Below, in pieces: positions 1 through 7,419 of a DNA stretch of 64,000 nt. Source of the DNA: CAWBBA01 sp963729795. Lineage in GTDB: Bacteria; Desulfobacterota; Desulfomonilia; Desulfomonilales; Desulfomonilaceae. The DNA lies in NCBI GenBank assembly GCA_963729795.1, contig CAVSPC010000016.1, positions 124,001 through 188,000 on the forward strand, in the 5' to 3' direction. Under the pieces are notes generated by a model that was not told where the DNA came from, did not search any database, and saw only the letters and a program-made list of their open reading frames with translations. How positions within the stretch are numbered: position 1 is the stretch's first letter; each line of letters opens with the position of its first letter. Made by a program: the position numbers and the translations under genes.

Positions 1-1
1 G

Positions 2-91
2 GACGGTGCCCTTGTCATACTGGGCGACAAGATTGCCGCACTGGGCGACATTGAACTGGTCCCGTTGCCAGGCTCTAAGACAGAAAAATAG
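2..91 (+). CDS. C-terminal fragment of an unidentified protein (gene enters from the left)
   Basis: An open frame runs from the window edge to a TAG at 89-91 and encodes about 29 residues ending VPLPGSKTEK. The piece is too short to assign a family by sight. The next gene downstream is a NIL-domain ferredoxin, and such genes commonly follow a DUF39 (COG1900) homocysteine-biosynthesis gene. A DUF39 protein is therefore a reasonable guess from context only. Confidence 0.4.
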   Translation, partial: DGALVILGDKIAALGDIELVPLPGSKTEK

Positions 92-168
92 TCATCGTAC
101 AACGGTGGATAAAGTCGTGCCACTCCTGAAGTGGATTTCACTAACCTAAAGAAAAAAGGGGCGAAACC

Positions 169-615
169 ATGCCTTCTCAAAACGTACTGCTCATTTTCAA
201 ATCAGACATCATGTACAAGCCGGTTATTTACAGACTTGCCAGAGACTTCGATCTCGTTTTCAATATTCTGGAAGCGAAGATACTTCCGAGGCGAGAAGGG
301 CGCATCCTGCTAGAATTGCGCGGGGATGAGGACCTCATAAAAAAGGGAATAGCCTTCCTCGAAGACCACCAGGTGCTTGTTGAACATCTGGCTGATAAGG
401 TCTGGCGTGAAGAAGAGCAGTGCGTTCACTGCGGCGCGTGTACCGGCTTATGCCCAACCGGAGCCCTCAGCGTGGCAGAGCCTGATAAGAAGACCGTCTT
501 TGACGTGGAGAAATGCGTTGCCTGCGGCATGTGCGGTCTCGTGTGCCCGTTCGGTGCCATGAAGGACGTGACGCTCTTTGACCCATTTGCCGAAGGACGC
601 ACCGGTTCGCATTGA
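169..615 (+). CDS. NIL domain plus 2x[4Fe-4S] ferredoxin protein (homocysteine biosynthesis type)
   Basis: This 148-residue protein begins with a NIL domain (about residues 10-80), a small ligand-binding fold also found in methionine transporter ATPases. It is followed by a bacterial ferredoxin domain with two clusters: CVHCGACTGLCP near residue 86 and CVACGMCGLVCP near 116. Proteins of this architecture (COG2221 type) pair with DUF39 proteins and are linked genetically to sulfide incorporation into aspartate semialdehyde to make homocysteine in methanogens and sulfate reducers. The gene lies 77 bases after the partial gene on the same strand, so an operon is likely. It is cytoplasmic and probably acts as an electron carrier. 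The family assignment is strong; the pathway role is inferred from context. Confidence 0.85.
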   Translation: MPSQNVLLIFKSDIMYKPVIYRLARDFDLVFNILEAKILPRREGRILLELRGDEDLIKKGIAFLEDHQVLVEHLADKVWREEEQCVHCGACTGLCPTGALSVAEPDKKTVFDVEKCVACGMCGLVCPFGAMKDVTLFDPFAEGRTGSH

Positions 616-630
616 TTCCTAGATATTGAA

Positions 631-664
631 GAGCCCCGACGTTCAGCTAGAAACGGCGGGGCTC
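631..664. terminator. Stem-loop between convergent genes
   Basis: GAGCCCCG at 631-638 pairs with CGGGGCTC at 657-664. After one mismatch the stem continues with CGTT/AACG. It lies between the convergent ends of the NIL-ferredoxin gene and mtaB, where a shared terminator would be expected. There is no clear T-tract on either side, so intrinsic termination is not certain. Confidence 0.45.
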
Positions 665-805
665 CACCAAGAGGAAAGATTGATGGTAGCGATGTGCAAT
701 CGCTACTGACGCAGTGGGCAAGGACCGTGCCACATCAACAGCTCCCACCAACACGGCCATTGGCCGCTTCAGACGGAATCGAGACTAAGCCGTTTTACGC
801 GAATC

Positions 806-2147
806 TCAGTTCCCGTCAATCGTCACGACTGTCCCAAACACTTTCTCATCCACAACTCGTTCCAAGGTCACAGGAAACGTGTGCTTGGAGGTAGTTTCGG
901 GCGCTGCGCCAACTAGCACGGGTATGTAATTGTCTGTTCTTGCGATAATGAGCCCTGTATCGGGATCGGGCCCGGACTCTCGTACAACTGAAAGCGTACT
1001 TCCCACGAAGCGTTTATAGAAACGGTGCCGCAGCGTTTGGGATAGTGCTCTTAACTCCTTTACTCTTTGCCGAGCGATGCCCTTCAGGCACACGCGGCTC
1101 GAAAGAGGCCGCTGGAGTTCCGGGTCTGGGAGAAAATGGGAACACATGCAGGTAAGCAGCCCCAGAGCCTTCAATGAGAGTCACTGTTTTTCTAAATGAT
1201 TCTTCGTCTTCACCGGGGAAGCCCACCATGATGTCCAGGCCGATGCAGGTCTGAGGAACTCGGGCGAAAATCCTATCCATCAGGTGCCGGATGAACGCGG
1301 TATCATACGGCCTTCTCATTCGGCTAAGGATGTTGTCATCGCCGCTTTGCAGCGGAATATGGAAATGCGGGCAGACTCTGCGATGGCTGGCCACAAGCTC
1401 TATCAGGCGAGGGGTGATCTCCTGAGGTTCCACCGAGCTCAATCTGAATCGCGTGGACGGGCACTCTTCCAGGAGGCGCTCCAGTAAATCTTCAAGGCTT
1501 GTCGGGGGATGGAAGTCTCGGCCGTAACTTCCAAGATGGACTCCCGTTAACACTATCTCCGCGAATCCATCGGAATCCATATTGCGTGCGCCGAGCAAAA
1601 GTTGATCCACGGGCAGGCTTCTGGACGGGCCCCTAGCAGCGGGTACGATGCAGTAAGCGCATGACTGGGAACAACCATCCTGGACCTTCAAGAAAGCCCT
1701 TGCTCTGTTCCTCGCCGTTCGGGGGCCGAGATCGACGTATGTCGCGCAAGGAGAGGGCCCGCTATCCGCTACAGTGCCAACATTATTCGCGGCCTCGTCG
1801 ATGAACTCTCTGAGGCGGTCCTTCGCAAAAGCCCCGAGCAAGACCGCACCGGGGGCCGCACTTTCCAGGGAGGATGGATTTATTTCTGCAAGGCAGCCGG
1901 TGACGATCATACGCGCGCCGGGGAATTTGTGCGCAAGACCACTGACCATGCGTCTCGATTTTCCTTCTGCCTTCGAGGTCACGCAGCAGGTGTTCACGAC
2001 GACAAGGTCCGGGGCATCGGCCGAAGGTTCAATGCAATACCCTAAGCTCTCCAGTTCGCGAGCCATGGCTTCGGCTTCGGCCTGGTTTACTTTGCAACCT
2101 AGAACTCTGACCAAGGCTTTTTTCGGCAGGTGTGATTTCCTCGTCAT
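806..2147 (-). pseudogene. mtaB: MtaB-type tRNA t6A37 methylthiotransferase, interrupted by a one-base frameshift
   Basis: MiaB/MtaB enzymes are radical-SAM iron-sulfur proteins that add a methylthio group to modified A37 in tRNA. The N-terminal methylthiotransferase domain starts VRVLGCKVNQAEAEAM and has the expected early cysteines (NTCCVTSKA, VTGCLAEI). The radical-SAM motif CSQSCAYCIVP is in the middle. The frame is lost after FEPRVPEG, and the continuation (ARQRVKELRALSQ, then a TRAM-like beta domain) lies in the next frame. Removing one G from the coding-strand GGG at 1080-1082 restores a single 446-residue protein, the usual family length. The start at 2147 (MTRKSHLPKK) is chosen because similarity begins there; 2192 is an alternative start with GGGAG upstream. 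Sequencing error or a real mutation are both possible. Confidence 0.85.
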
Positions 2148-2269
2148 GATGCTTTTGACACAGACATTTATCCATGCTATCAATCCACGCATCCAAGGTC
2201 AATTCTCCCGGGAATCGGCAGCTCGTGTGGGGCTTGAGTGCCGCATAATTTCTTACGGAGGAAATTCAC

Positions 2270-2800
2270 GTGAGATGTGCTGACTTGATAAGAGTCTGGA
2301 TTCTCTGCCTGGTTACAATTCTAATCTGTTCCCCCGCGTTGGCCGAGAAAAAGTCTGGAGCTTCGAAAAAACCAGAACCGGCTCCTGCGGAGCAGGCAGA
2401 AAGGTTCTTTGACATGAAAGTTCCGGAGGGATTCACGTCCGAGCCTGTGGAGGAGTCCGGGATACTAAAATGGAAGAAAGGCTCCGCTGAGATTTACCTG
2501 GTGGTGGGAAACCTTTTTGCGCCTCCGGGGGAAACGCTTTTCAAGGCGCTCCGAAAAGCGGCGGGGGCGGACAAGAGCCTCGAAGAGGTCCGTACTCTTC
2601 AAATAAAGGGCGGAAAGGCCTTGCTGTATAAGCAAAAGGCCCCGGACGACCCCTCACGGCTTCGTGTCTGGCACTTGGTGGTTATAACCAAGAAGAAAAT
2701 GATCGATGTTGACTTTTCGGCCCCGGCTAAGGATTTCAAATCATTCATTCCGGCGTTTGAAAGTGCAATCAATTCTTTCAAACTGAAATCCCCGTCCTGA
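2270..2800 (+). CDS. Secreted protein of unknown function
   Basis: The start is a GTG at 2270 with GGAGG ten bases upstream; the nearby ATG at 2275 is closed immediately by TGA. The 176-residue product opens with a signal peptide (hydrophobic stretch LVTILICSPALA, cleavage likely after ALA). A short charged proline-rich linker follows, then a compact alpha/beta region of about 130 residues with no cysteines or recognisable catalytic motif. It ends 16 bases before selA and may share its transcript. It should be periplasmic. I do not recognise the family. Confidence 0.7.
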   Translation: MRCADLIRVWILCLVTILICSPALAEKKSGASKKPEPAPAEQAERFFDMKVPEGFTSEPVEESGILKWKKGSAEIYLVVGNLFAPPGETLFKALRKAAGADKSLEEVRTLQIKGGKALLYKQKAPDDPSRLRVWHLVVITKKKMIDVDFSAPAKDFKSFIPAFESAINSFKLKSPS

Positions 2801-2816
2801 TCAGGAAAGCTTCCTT

Positions 2817-4247
2817 ATGGGAGAAGAGCACGCCACAATCTTGTTTCGCTCGATCCCTTCGGTGGACGGCCTTTTGTCTGCCCCTGAATTGGAGCCTCTC
2901 AGGGAAAGGTACTCCGAAGAAATTATCAAGCGGATGGTGAGACGCGCCTTGGACGATCTTCGAGAGGAGATCCGTCAAGGGGAGGCATCACACGAGGACT
3001 GCTCAATTTCCGCACTGGTACGGCGCACATCCCGCTTAGCCCTGGAAAAAGTCGGGCCGAAGGTCGTCACCGTCATAAACGCTACTGGAGTTATCGTTCA
3101 CACCAATCTCGGACGTTCTCCTCTGTCAAAGAGAGTAACGGAAAAAATATCTGAAGCCGCACAATCTTATTCCAATCTCGAATACGACCTTGAAGAGGGA
3201 CGAAGAGGAGAAAGGAACGCTCATCTCCGAGAACTTATGCAGGAATTGACAGGGGCCGAGGCCGCGCTGGCAGTCAATAATAATGCTGCTGCGGTCTTGC
3301 TCGCGTTGTCCAGTCTGGCTGAGGGGCGGGAAGTTATAGTTTCCAGAGGGGAACTAATAGAAATCGGGGGCTCTTTCAGGATACCTGACGTAATGGTTCG
3401 ATCGGGTGCAATTCTAAAGGAAGTCGGCACGACCAACAGAACGCATCCCAAGGACTACATTCAGGCAATCGGTGCAAACACCTCATTGATTCTGAAGGTG
3501 CACACAAGCAATTACCGAATCGTGGGTTTCACTCGCGAGGTCGAGCTGGGAGAATTGGTGGCAATAGGGCAAGAATACCGAATTCCCACTATGATGGACC
3601 TGGGTAGCGGCTGTTTGGTGGATCTGTCGCCGTATGGCCTACCGGAAGAAATTACGGTCCAGGAGGTCCTTGCCAAAGGAGTCGACGTTGTAAGTTTCAG
3701 CGGGGACAAGCTTCTTGGGGGACCCCAGGCGGGGATTCTGGCCGGCCGCGCAGATCTTATCGAAAAGATGCGGACAAATCCTCTCGCACGGGCACTCAGA
3801 ATGGACAAACTGACTCTTGCAGGTCTGGAAGCCACGCTCGTCGAGTACACCCGACCGGAAGGGCCCACCACATGCGTGCCGACGCTGATGATGATAACCA
3901 AATCCGAGTCGGAGCTCGCGAAATCTGCCGCAACGCTTGCAGACGTAATACGCAGTACCGTTGGCAAACGAGTCGAAGTAAGCATCGAACGGGGAATTGG
4001 CAGAGTAGGGGGCGGTGCACTGCCGATGGGGGACCTTCCAGGTCCTCGGGTAGCCATTCGTCCGCTGGACATATCAGCCGCGCGCCTGGAACATAATCTC
4101 AGATTGGGCAATCCGCCGGTAATAGCGCTGATCAAGGACGATACGGTTCTTATAGACCCCCGAACCCTCTTAGAGGATCAGCCCTCTCTGATCCCGAGAC
4201 TTATACGGGATGCTCTCAACCGAGCTTCATCCGGCAACGATGCGTAA
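2817..4247 (+). CDS. selA: L-seryl-tRNA(Sec) selenium transferase SelA
   Basis: SelA is a PLP enzyme that converts seryl-tRNA(Sec) to selenocysteinyl-tRNA(Sec) using selenophosphate. The 476-residue length is typical. The N-terminal helical domain opens with RSIPSVDGLLSAPELEPL. The central region has NATGVIVHTNLGRSPLS, and the PLP-binding lysine lies in VVSFSGDKLLGGPQAG at about residue 298. It works with SelB, encoded about 12 kb away on the opposite strand, so the organism very probably makes selenoproteins. No selenoprotein gene with an in-frame TGA and no tRNA-Sec was recognised in the window. Confidence 0.97.
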   Translation: MGEEHATILFRSIPSVDGLLSAPELEPLRERYSEEIIKRMVRRALDDLREEIRQGEASHEDCSISALVRRTSRLALEKVGPKVVTVINATGVIVHTNLGRSPLSKRVTEKISEAAQSYSNLEYDLEEGRRGERNAHLRELMQELTGAEAALAVNNNAAAVLLALSSLAEGREVIVSRGELIEIGGSFRIPDVMVRSGAILKEVGTTNRTHPKDYIQAIGANTSLILKVHTSNYRIVGFTREVELGELVAIGQEYRIPTMMDLGSGCLVDLSPYGLPEEITVQEVLAKGVDVVSFSGDKLLGGPQAGILAGRADLIEKMRTNPLARALRMDKLTLAGLEATLVEYTRPEGPTTCVPTLMMITKSESELAKSAATLADVIRSTVGKRVEVSIERGIGRVGGGALPMGDLPGPRVAIRPLDISAARLEHNLRLGNPPVIALIKDDTVLIDPRTLLEDQPSLIPRLIRDALNRASSGNDA

Positions 4248-4330
4248 AATGACGACAGAGTTTCCGTGGGCCCTGATGGAGCTATTCCTGCACTCTTACG
4301 ACAGGCTAGCCGTGACTACCAGGATCGTGA

Positions 4331-4528
4331 TTACTCGCTAACATACCGTCTTCTTGGGGTAGATTGCAGGTCCTTCTCAGTCCCACCGAGATCGGCAAGT
4401 CTTCTGGCACTCTCGCGAGCGGTCGGTGCTTCCAGGCCTATTCTCACTAATGAAGTTTTCTCCTTGACACCGGTCAGATTCGAGGCTTTCTTCAACAGGA
4501 CGTCGTCAATATTCAGTGTTACTCTCAT
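4331..4528 (-). CDS. VapB-like (DUF2191-type) antitoxin, apparently orphan
   Basis: The 65-residue product starts MRVTLNIDDVLLKKASNLTG, followed by the KEKTSLVRIGLEA helix pattern and an ARESARRLADLGG segment. This is the ribbon-helix-helix antitoxin family that pairs with PIN-domain VapC toxins. The start at 4528 matches the family; the frame extends 24 codons further upstream without similarity. A vapC gene normally follows directly, but only about 80 bases remain before the selA end, and no intact PIN domain is encoded. A short stretch resembling a VapC start, reading ILVVTASLS before a stop, follows the antitoxin stop. Confidence 0.8.
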   Translation of the reverse strand: MRVTLNIDDVLLKKASNLTGVKEKTSLVRIGLEAPTARESARRLADLGGTEKDLQSTPRRRYVSE

Positions 4529-4621
4529 GTCAACTGATATGATGCATTGAAGTATATCAGTCAAGTGCGCGGCCAACCGGAAAGACGCCGAATTCCTCAA
4601 AATTATAAGAAGCGTAAATTC

Positions 4622-5591
4622 ATGGATCTTTTGTCTTCATTGGTGATCCCTGAAGATGCTCTCCCCGACCGGGCTGACAAGATCCTTGCCGGTTACCTTG
4701 CGAGCGGCCAAAGCCGGTCATCGGTGGCGCGGATGATTCGGAGCGGCCGAGTACTCGTCAAAGGCCGTCCAATTAGCCCTTCCACTGTTCTAAGCCCGGG
4801 AGACCAAATCGAAATTCTCCCGGAGAAAGTCGTTGCAACTACCGAGTCCTGAGATCGAAGTCCCTTCGTTTGGAATTATTTTCGAGGACGAGGATCTGAT
4901 AGTGGTGGACAAGCCTCCCGGTGTTGTCGTGCATCCCGGCGCGGGGCGCCCTTCAAATACTCTCATGGATGTCCTTATAAGCACGAGACCGGAAATGAAG
5001 GGGGTAGGAGAGCCGGGTCGTTGGGGCGTGGTTCATCGACTCGATAGAGACACATCGGGGGTTATGGTATTTGCCAAGACCGCGGCGGCGCATACTGCAC
5101 TCTCGGCTCAATTCAAGGCTCATTCAATTCATAGGGTGTATGTGGCGTTGGTCAGAGGGAATCCTGGCCAAGACAGTGGTGTCGTGGATGCTGCCCTGGG
5201 CCGGCATGTGAAAGAGAGAAAACGTATGTCCACTACTACAGGAAAGGGCCGCCGCGCAGTCACCAGATGGAGAGTGAAAGAGCGGTTTGGCGGTCTGACA
5301 CTTCTCGTGGTTTACCCCGAGACGGGGAGAACGCATCAGATCAGGGTTCATCTTGCATTTATCGGTCTGCCGGTGGCGGGAGATCCGGTGTACGGCAAGT
5401 CCCGCGGAAAGGGCGGGGCCTCTGATCCGAAAGTGCGTAAGCCTCTGGAAATACTTAAGAGGCAGGCGCTGCATGCGTCGGTGCTTGGCTTCACTCATCC
5501 AAAAAGTCAGAAATATGTGGAGTTTTTTTCGCCGCTCGCAGCGGATATGGCTGAAGCCATCAGGATGCTGACTGACTTGCAGCTCGCGTAG
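4622..5591 (+). pseudogene. rluD: RluD-type 23S rRNA pseudouridine synthase, interrupted by a one-base frameshift
   Basis: RluA/RluD enzymes isomerise uridines in 23S rRNA. The N-terminal S4 RNA-binding domain (RADKILAGYL, MIRSGRVLVKGRP, GDQIEILPEK) lies in one frame from the ATG at 4622. The catalytic domain is in the next frame and starts in the overlap near 4833. It carries DLIVVDKPPGVVVHPG, the catalytic-aspartate motif VHRLDRDTSGVMVFAKT, and GRTHQIRVH. Dropping one A from AAA at 4826-4828, or an equivalent base, gives one 322-residue protein, the normal RluD length. The stop lies directly before a palindromic repeat. Confidence 0.88.
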
Positions 5592-5629
5592 GATGCGTTG
5601 AGCCCCGCGAATGAGGGGTGAAGCGCATC
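5592..5629. repeat. Short palindromic element after rluD
   Basis: GATGCG at 5592-5597 pairs with CGCATC at 5624-5629, with an inner CCCC/GGGG pair. The element sits immediately after the rluD stop codon. It may act as a terminator or be a REP-like element. No T-tract follows. Confidence 0.5.
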
Positions 5630-5677
5630 GGTCGCTACAGGAACCGCCTCCCCTATGGAATAATTGCAAGATCAGTG

Positions 5678-6052
5678 TCAGTGCCAAAAATAGTTCAGGA
5701 CGTGAACCATAGCAAAAAATACCCAACCTACTCCCATCACCAATGTCGCCCACTGTGTCCACCGGGGAGCACTCGGTGAAGGCGGGAACTTAAGGGCAGC
5801 GATGCTCGTCCATGTCAGCCCAATACCAAGAACTATAAATTGGGAAACATTGACCCATTCAGAAGCTATGAGTCCCCTCAGATTAAGCAAGCCCACTGCG
5901 ATTAATGCGGCGCCGAACGATAGCCATATCAGCCACAGGACCATTCGGAGAATGCTCCTGGGTCTTAAGACATTAAGCAGCGCCACAAGGGATAAAGCTC
6001 CCCCGACAAGCAGATTCACTGAGGCATTAGGATTATCCCAAACCCAATCCAT
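5678..6052 (-). CDS. Small four-helix membrane protein, unknown function
   Basis: This 124-residue protein has four hydrophobic segments: near residues 13-30 (VNLLVGGALSLVALLNVL), 34-57, 68-87 and 101-121 (WATLVMGVGWVFFAMVHV). It ends in a His/Trp-rich tail (VLNYFWH). AAGGAG lies upstream of the ATG. It is downstream of the HdrD-like gene on the same strand but 192 bases away, across a GC-rich inverted repeat, so co-transcription is uncertain. A membrane anchor for the Qmo/Hdr-like complex is conceivable, but the pattern of histidines expected of the HdrE/NarI heme domain is not visible. I do not recognise the family. Confidence 0.65.
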   Translation of the reverse strand: MDWVWDNPNASVNLLVGGALSLVALLNVLRPRSILRMVLWLIWLSFGAALIAVGLLNLRGLIASEWVNVSQFIVLGIGLTWTSIAALKFPPSPSAPRWTQWATLVMGVGWVFFAMVHVLNYFWH

Positions 6053-6151
6053 TTAACATGCTCTCCTTATGAGCCTCTTTACTACAAACGAAATCGGATT
6101 TGGCAGAAAATCTGTCACAAGTTGGGAAGTTCCCAAGAAATAGGAGTTTTT

Positions 6152-6206
6152 GGGGAGGGGTCCGGGGAGGCCCCGCGTCGCGTGGGGTTGCAAAAAGTCC
6201 CTCCCC
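6152..6206. repeat. GC-rich inverted repeat downstream of the HdrD-like gene
   Basis: GGGGAGGG at 6152-6159 is complementary to CCCTCCCC at 6199-6206, with further GC-rich self-complementary sequence between. It lies 39 bases after the end of the HdrD-like gene and may end or attenuate the qmo transcript. No classical T-tract follows on the minus strand. Confidence 0.4.
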
Positions 6207-6244
6207 GGTTACTCTTCAAAAATTCATAGATCTTGCGACCACTT

Positions 6245-7408
6245 CTACCCGATCTTCTCCGCGATCAGCTCTGAGAGTTCCATCACTTTCAGCTCCTCGG
6301 ATTTCCCCATAACGTTGCAGGAATCTTCGAGCATGGTGATGCAATACGGGCACGCGGTAACCAGAGTTTTGGCGCCCGAGTCAATCGCCTCGGTAATGCG
6401 CAGCTCCGCGAATCGCTCGCCGGCTTTGGTTTCCATCCAGACTCTTCCGCCACCGCCACCGCAGCATAGACTGTTCTTCCGATTCCTCGACAGTTCCTTC
6501 ACCTCGGAGCCCGGAATGGCCGCGATCAGCTCTCGAGGCTGGTCGTAGATCTCGTTGTGGCGACCCAGATAGCATGGATCGTGCAAGGCCACAGGACCGA
6601 CCGCGTCACCTGAGAGCTTCAATTTCCCCTCAGCCACCGCCTGAGCCAAAATCTCCGTATAGTGGAAAACTTCCCACTTTCCGCCCAGGTCCGGATATTC
6701 GTTCTTGAATGTGTAAAGGCAGTGAGGAGAGGTAACGATGATCTTTTTCACGCCTTTGCTGTTGTAAAGATCTATGTTGGATTTGGCCACCTTTTGGAAG
6801 AGTTCCTCATCGCCGATCTTCCGAATGGACTCTCCGCAGCAACTCTCCTCGTTTCCGATGATTCCGAAGCTCACCCCCGCGGCCTGGAGCGCTTTAGCAA
6901 CCGAGCGGGCGATCTTTTGGCTCCTGACATCGTAACAGGAGGTGCAGCACACGGAGAGGAAATACTCGGTATTTTCCGAAAACGTCGGGACATCCGCGTC
7001 CTTGATCCACTCGGTCCGCTTGTTCCGGTCTCCGGACCACGGATTCCCCTGCGCGTGCAAGCTGCCGGCTATGGGCTTAAGGCTCGGCGGTATCGACCCG
7101 ACCTCAGCCATCATGCTGCGCATTCCTCTAATATTGCCGATAATGTCCACGCCGCGCGGGCAACGGTCCACGCAAGTCTTGCACGTAGTGCAGGCAAAAA
7201 GGCAATTTTCGGATTCGAATCCTTCGAGTCCGAGTTGGCCCAGGCGTTGTACCATCCTTACGTTGAACTGCTCAGAAGCTTCGCCCGGCACCAAGCGCCA
7301 GGGACAAGACCCTGTGCAGAGGCCGCACTGCATACACCAGTAAAGCGTTTCAGCTCCGGAGTACACTATGGCATCGCTAACATCCAAATCTGGTGTTCTT
7401 GTTTCCAT
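6245..7408 (-). CDS. HdrD-like (HdrC-HdrB fusion) iron-sulfur protein of the Qmo cluster
   Basis: The 387-residue soluble protein joins an HdrC-type ferredoxin domain with two [4Fe-4S] motifs (CMQCGLCTGSCP and CTTCKTCVDRCP, residues about 28-90) to an HdrB-like part with two CCG-type cysteine clusters (CCTSCYD with ESCCGE; HDPCYLGRH with LCCGGGGG and ACPYC). This is the HdrD layout that can bind a non-cubane cluster for thiol or disulfide chemistry. It follows qmoB by 11 bases with an AGAGGGA ribosome site, so one operon is likely. It has no membrane segments, unlike the QmoC subunit (HdrC plus heme-b membrane domain) expected here in classical sulfate reducers. It may replace QmoC, passing electrons to or from a soluble partner. 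Confidence 0.88.
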   Translation of the reverse strand: METRTPDLDVSDAIVYSGAETLYWCMQCGLCTGSCPWRLVPGEASEQFNVRMVQRLGQLGLEGFESENCLFACTTCKTCVDRCPRGVDIIGNIRGMRSMMAEVGSIPPSLKPIAGSLHAQGNPWSGDRNKRTEWIKDADVPTFSENTEYFLSVCCTSCYDVRSQKIARSVAKALQAAGVSFGIIGNEESCCGESIRKIGDEELFQKVAKSNIDLYNSKGVKKIIVTSPHCLYTFKNEYPDLGGKWEVFHYTEILAQAVAEGKLKLSGDAVGPVALHDPCYLGRHNEIYDQPRELIAAIPGSEVKELSRNRKNSLCCGGGGGRVWMETKAGERFAELRITEAIDSGAKTLVTACPYCITMLEDSCNVMGKSEELKVMELSELIAEKIG

Positions 7409-7419
7409 TACACTTCCCT

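Noticed and set aside
806..1174. Separate 122-residue gene at the mtaB end
   Set aside because: Its sequence is the C-terminal domain of MtaB displaced by one base, so it is part of mtaB and not an independent gene.
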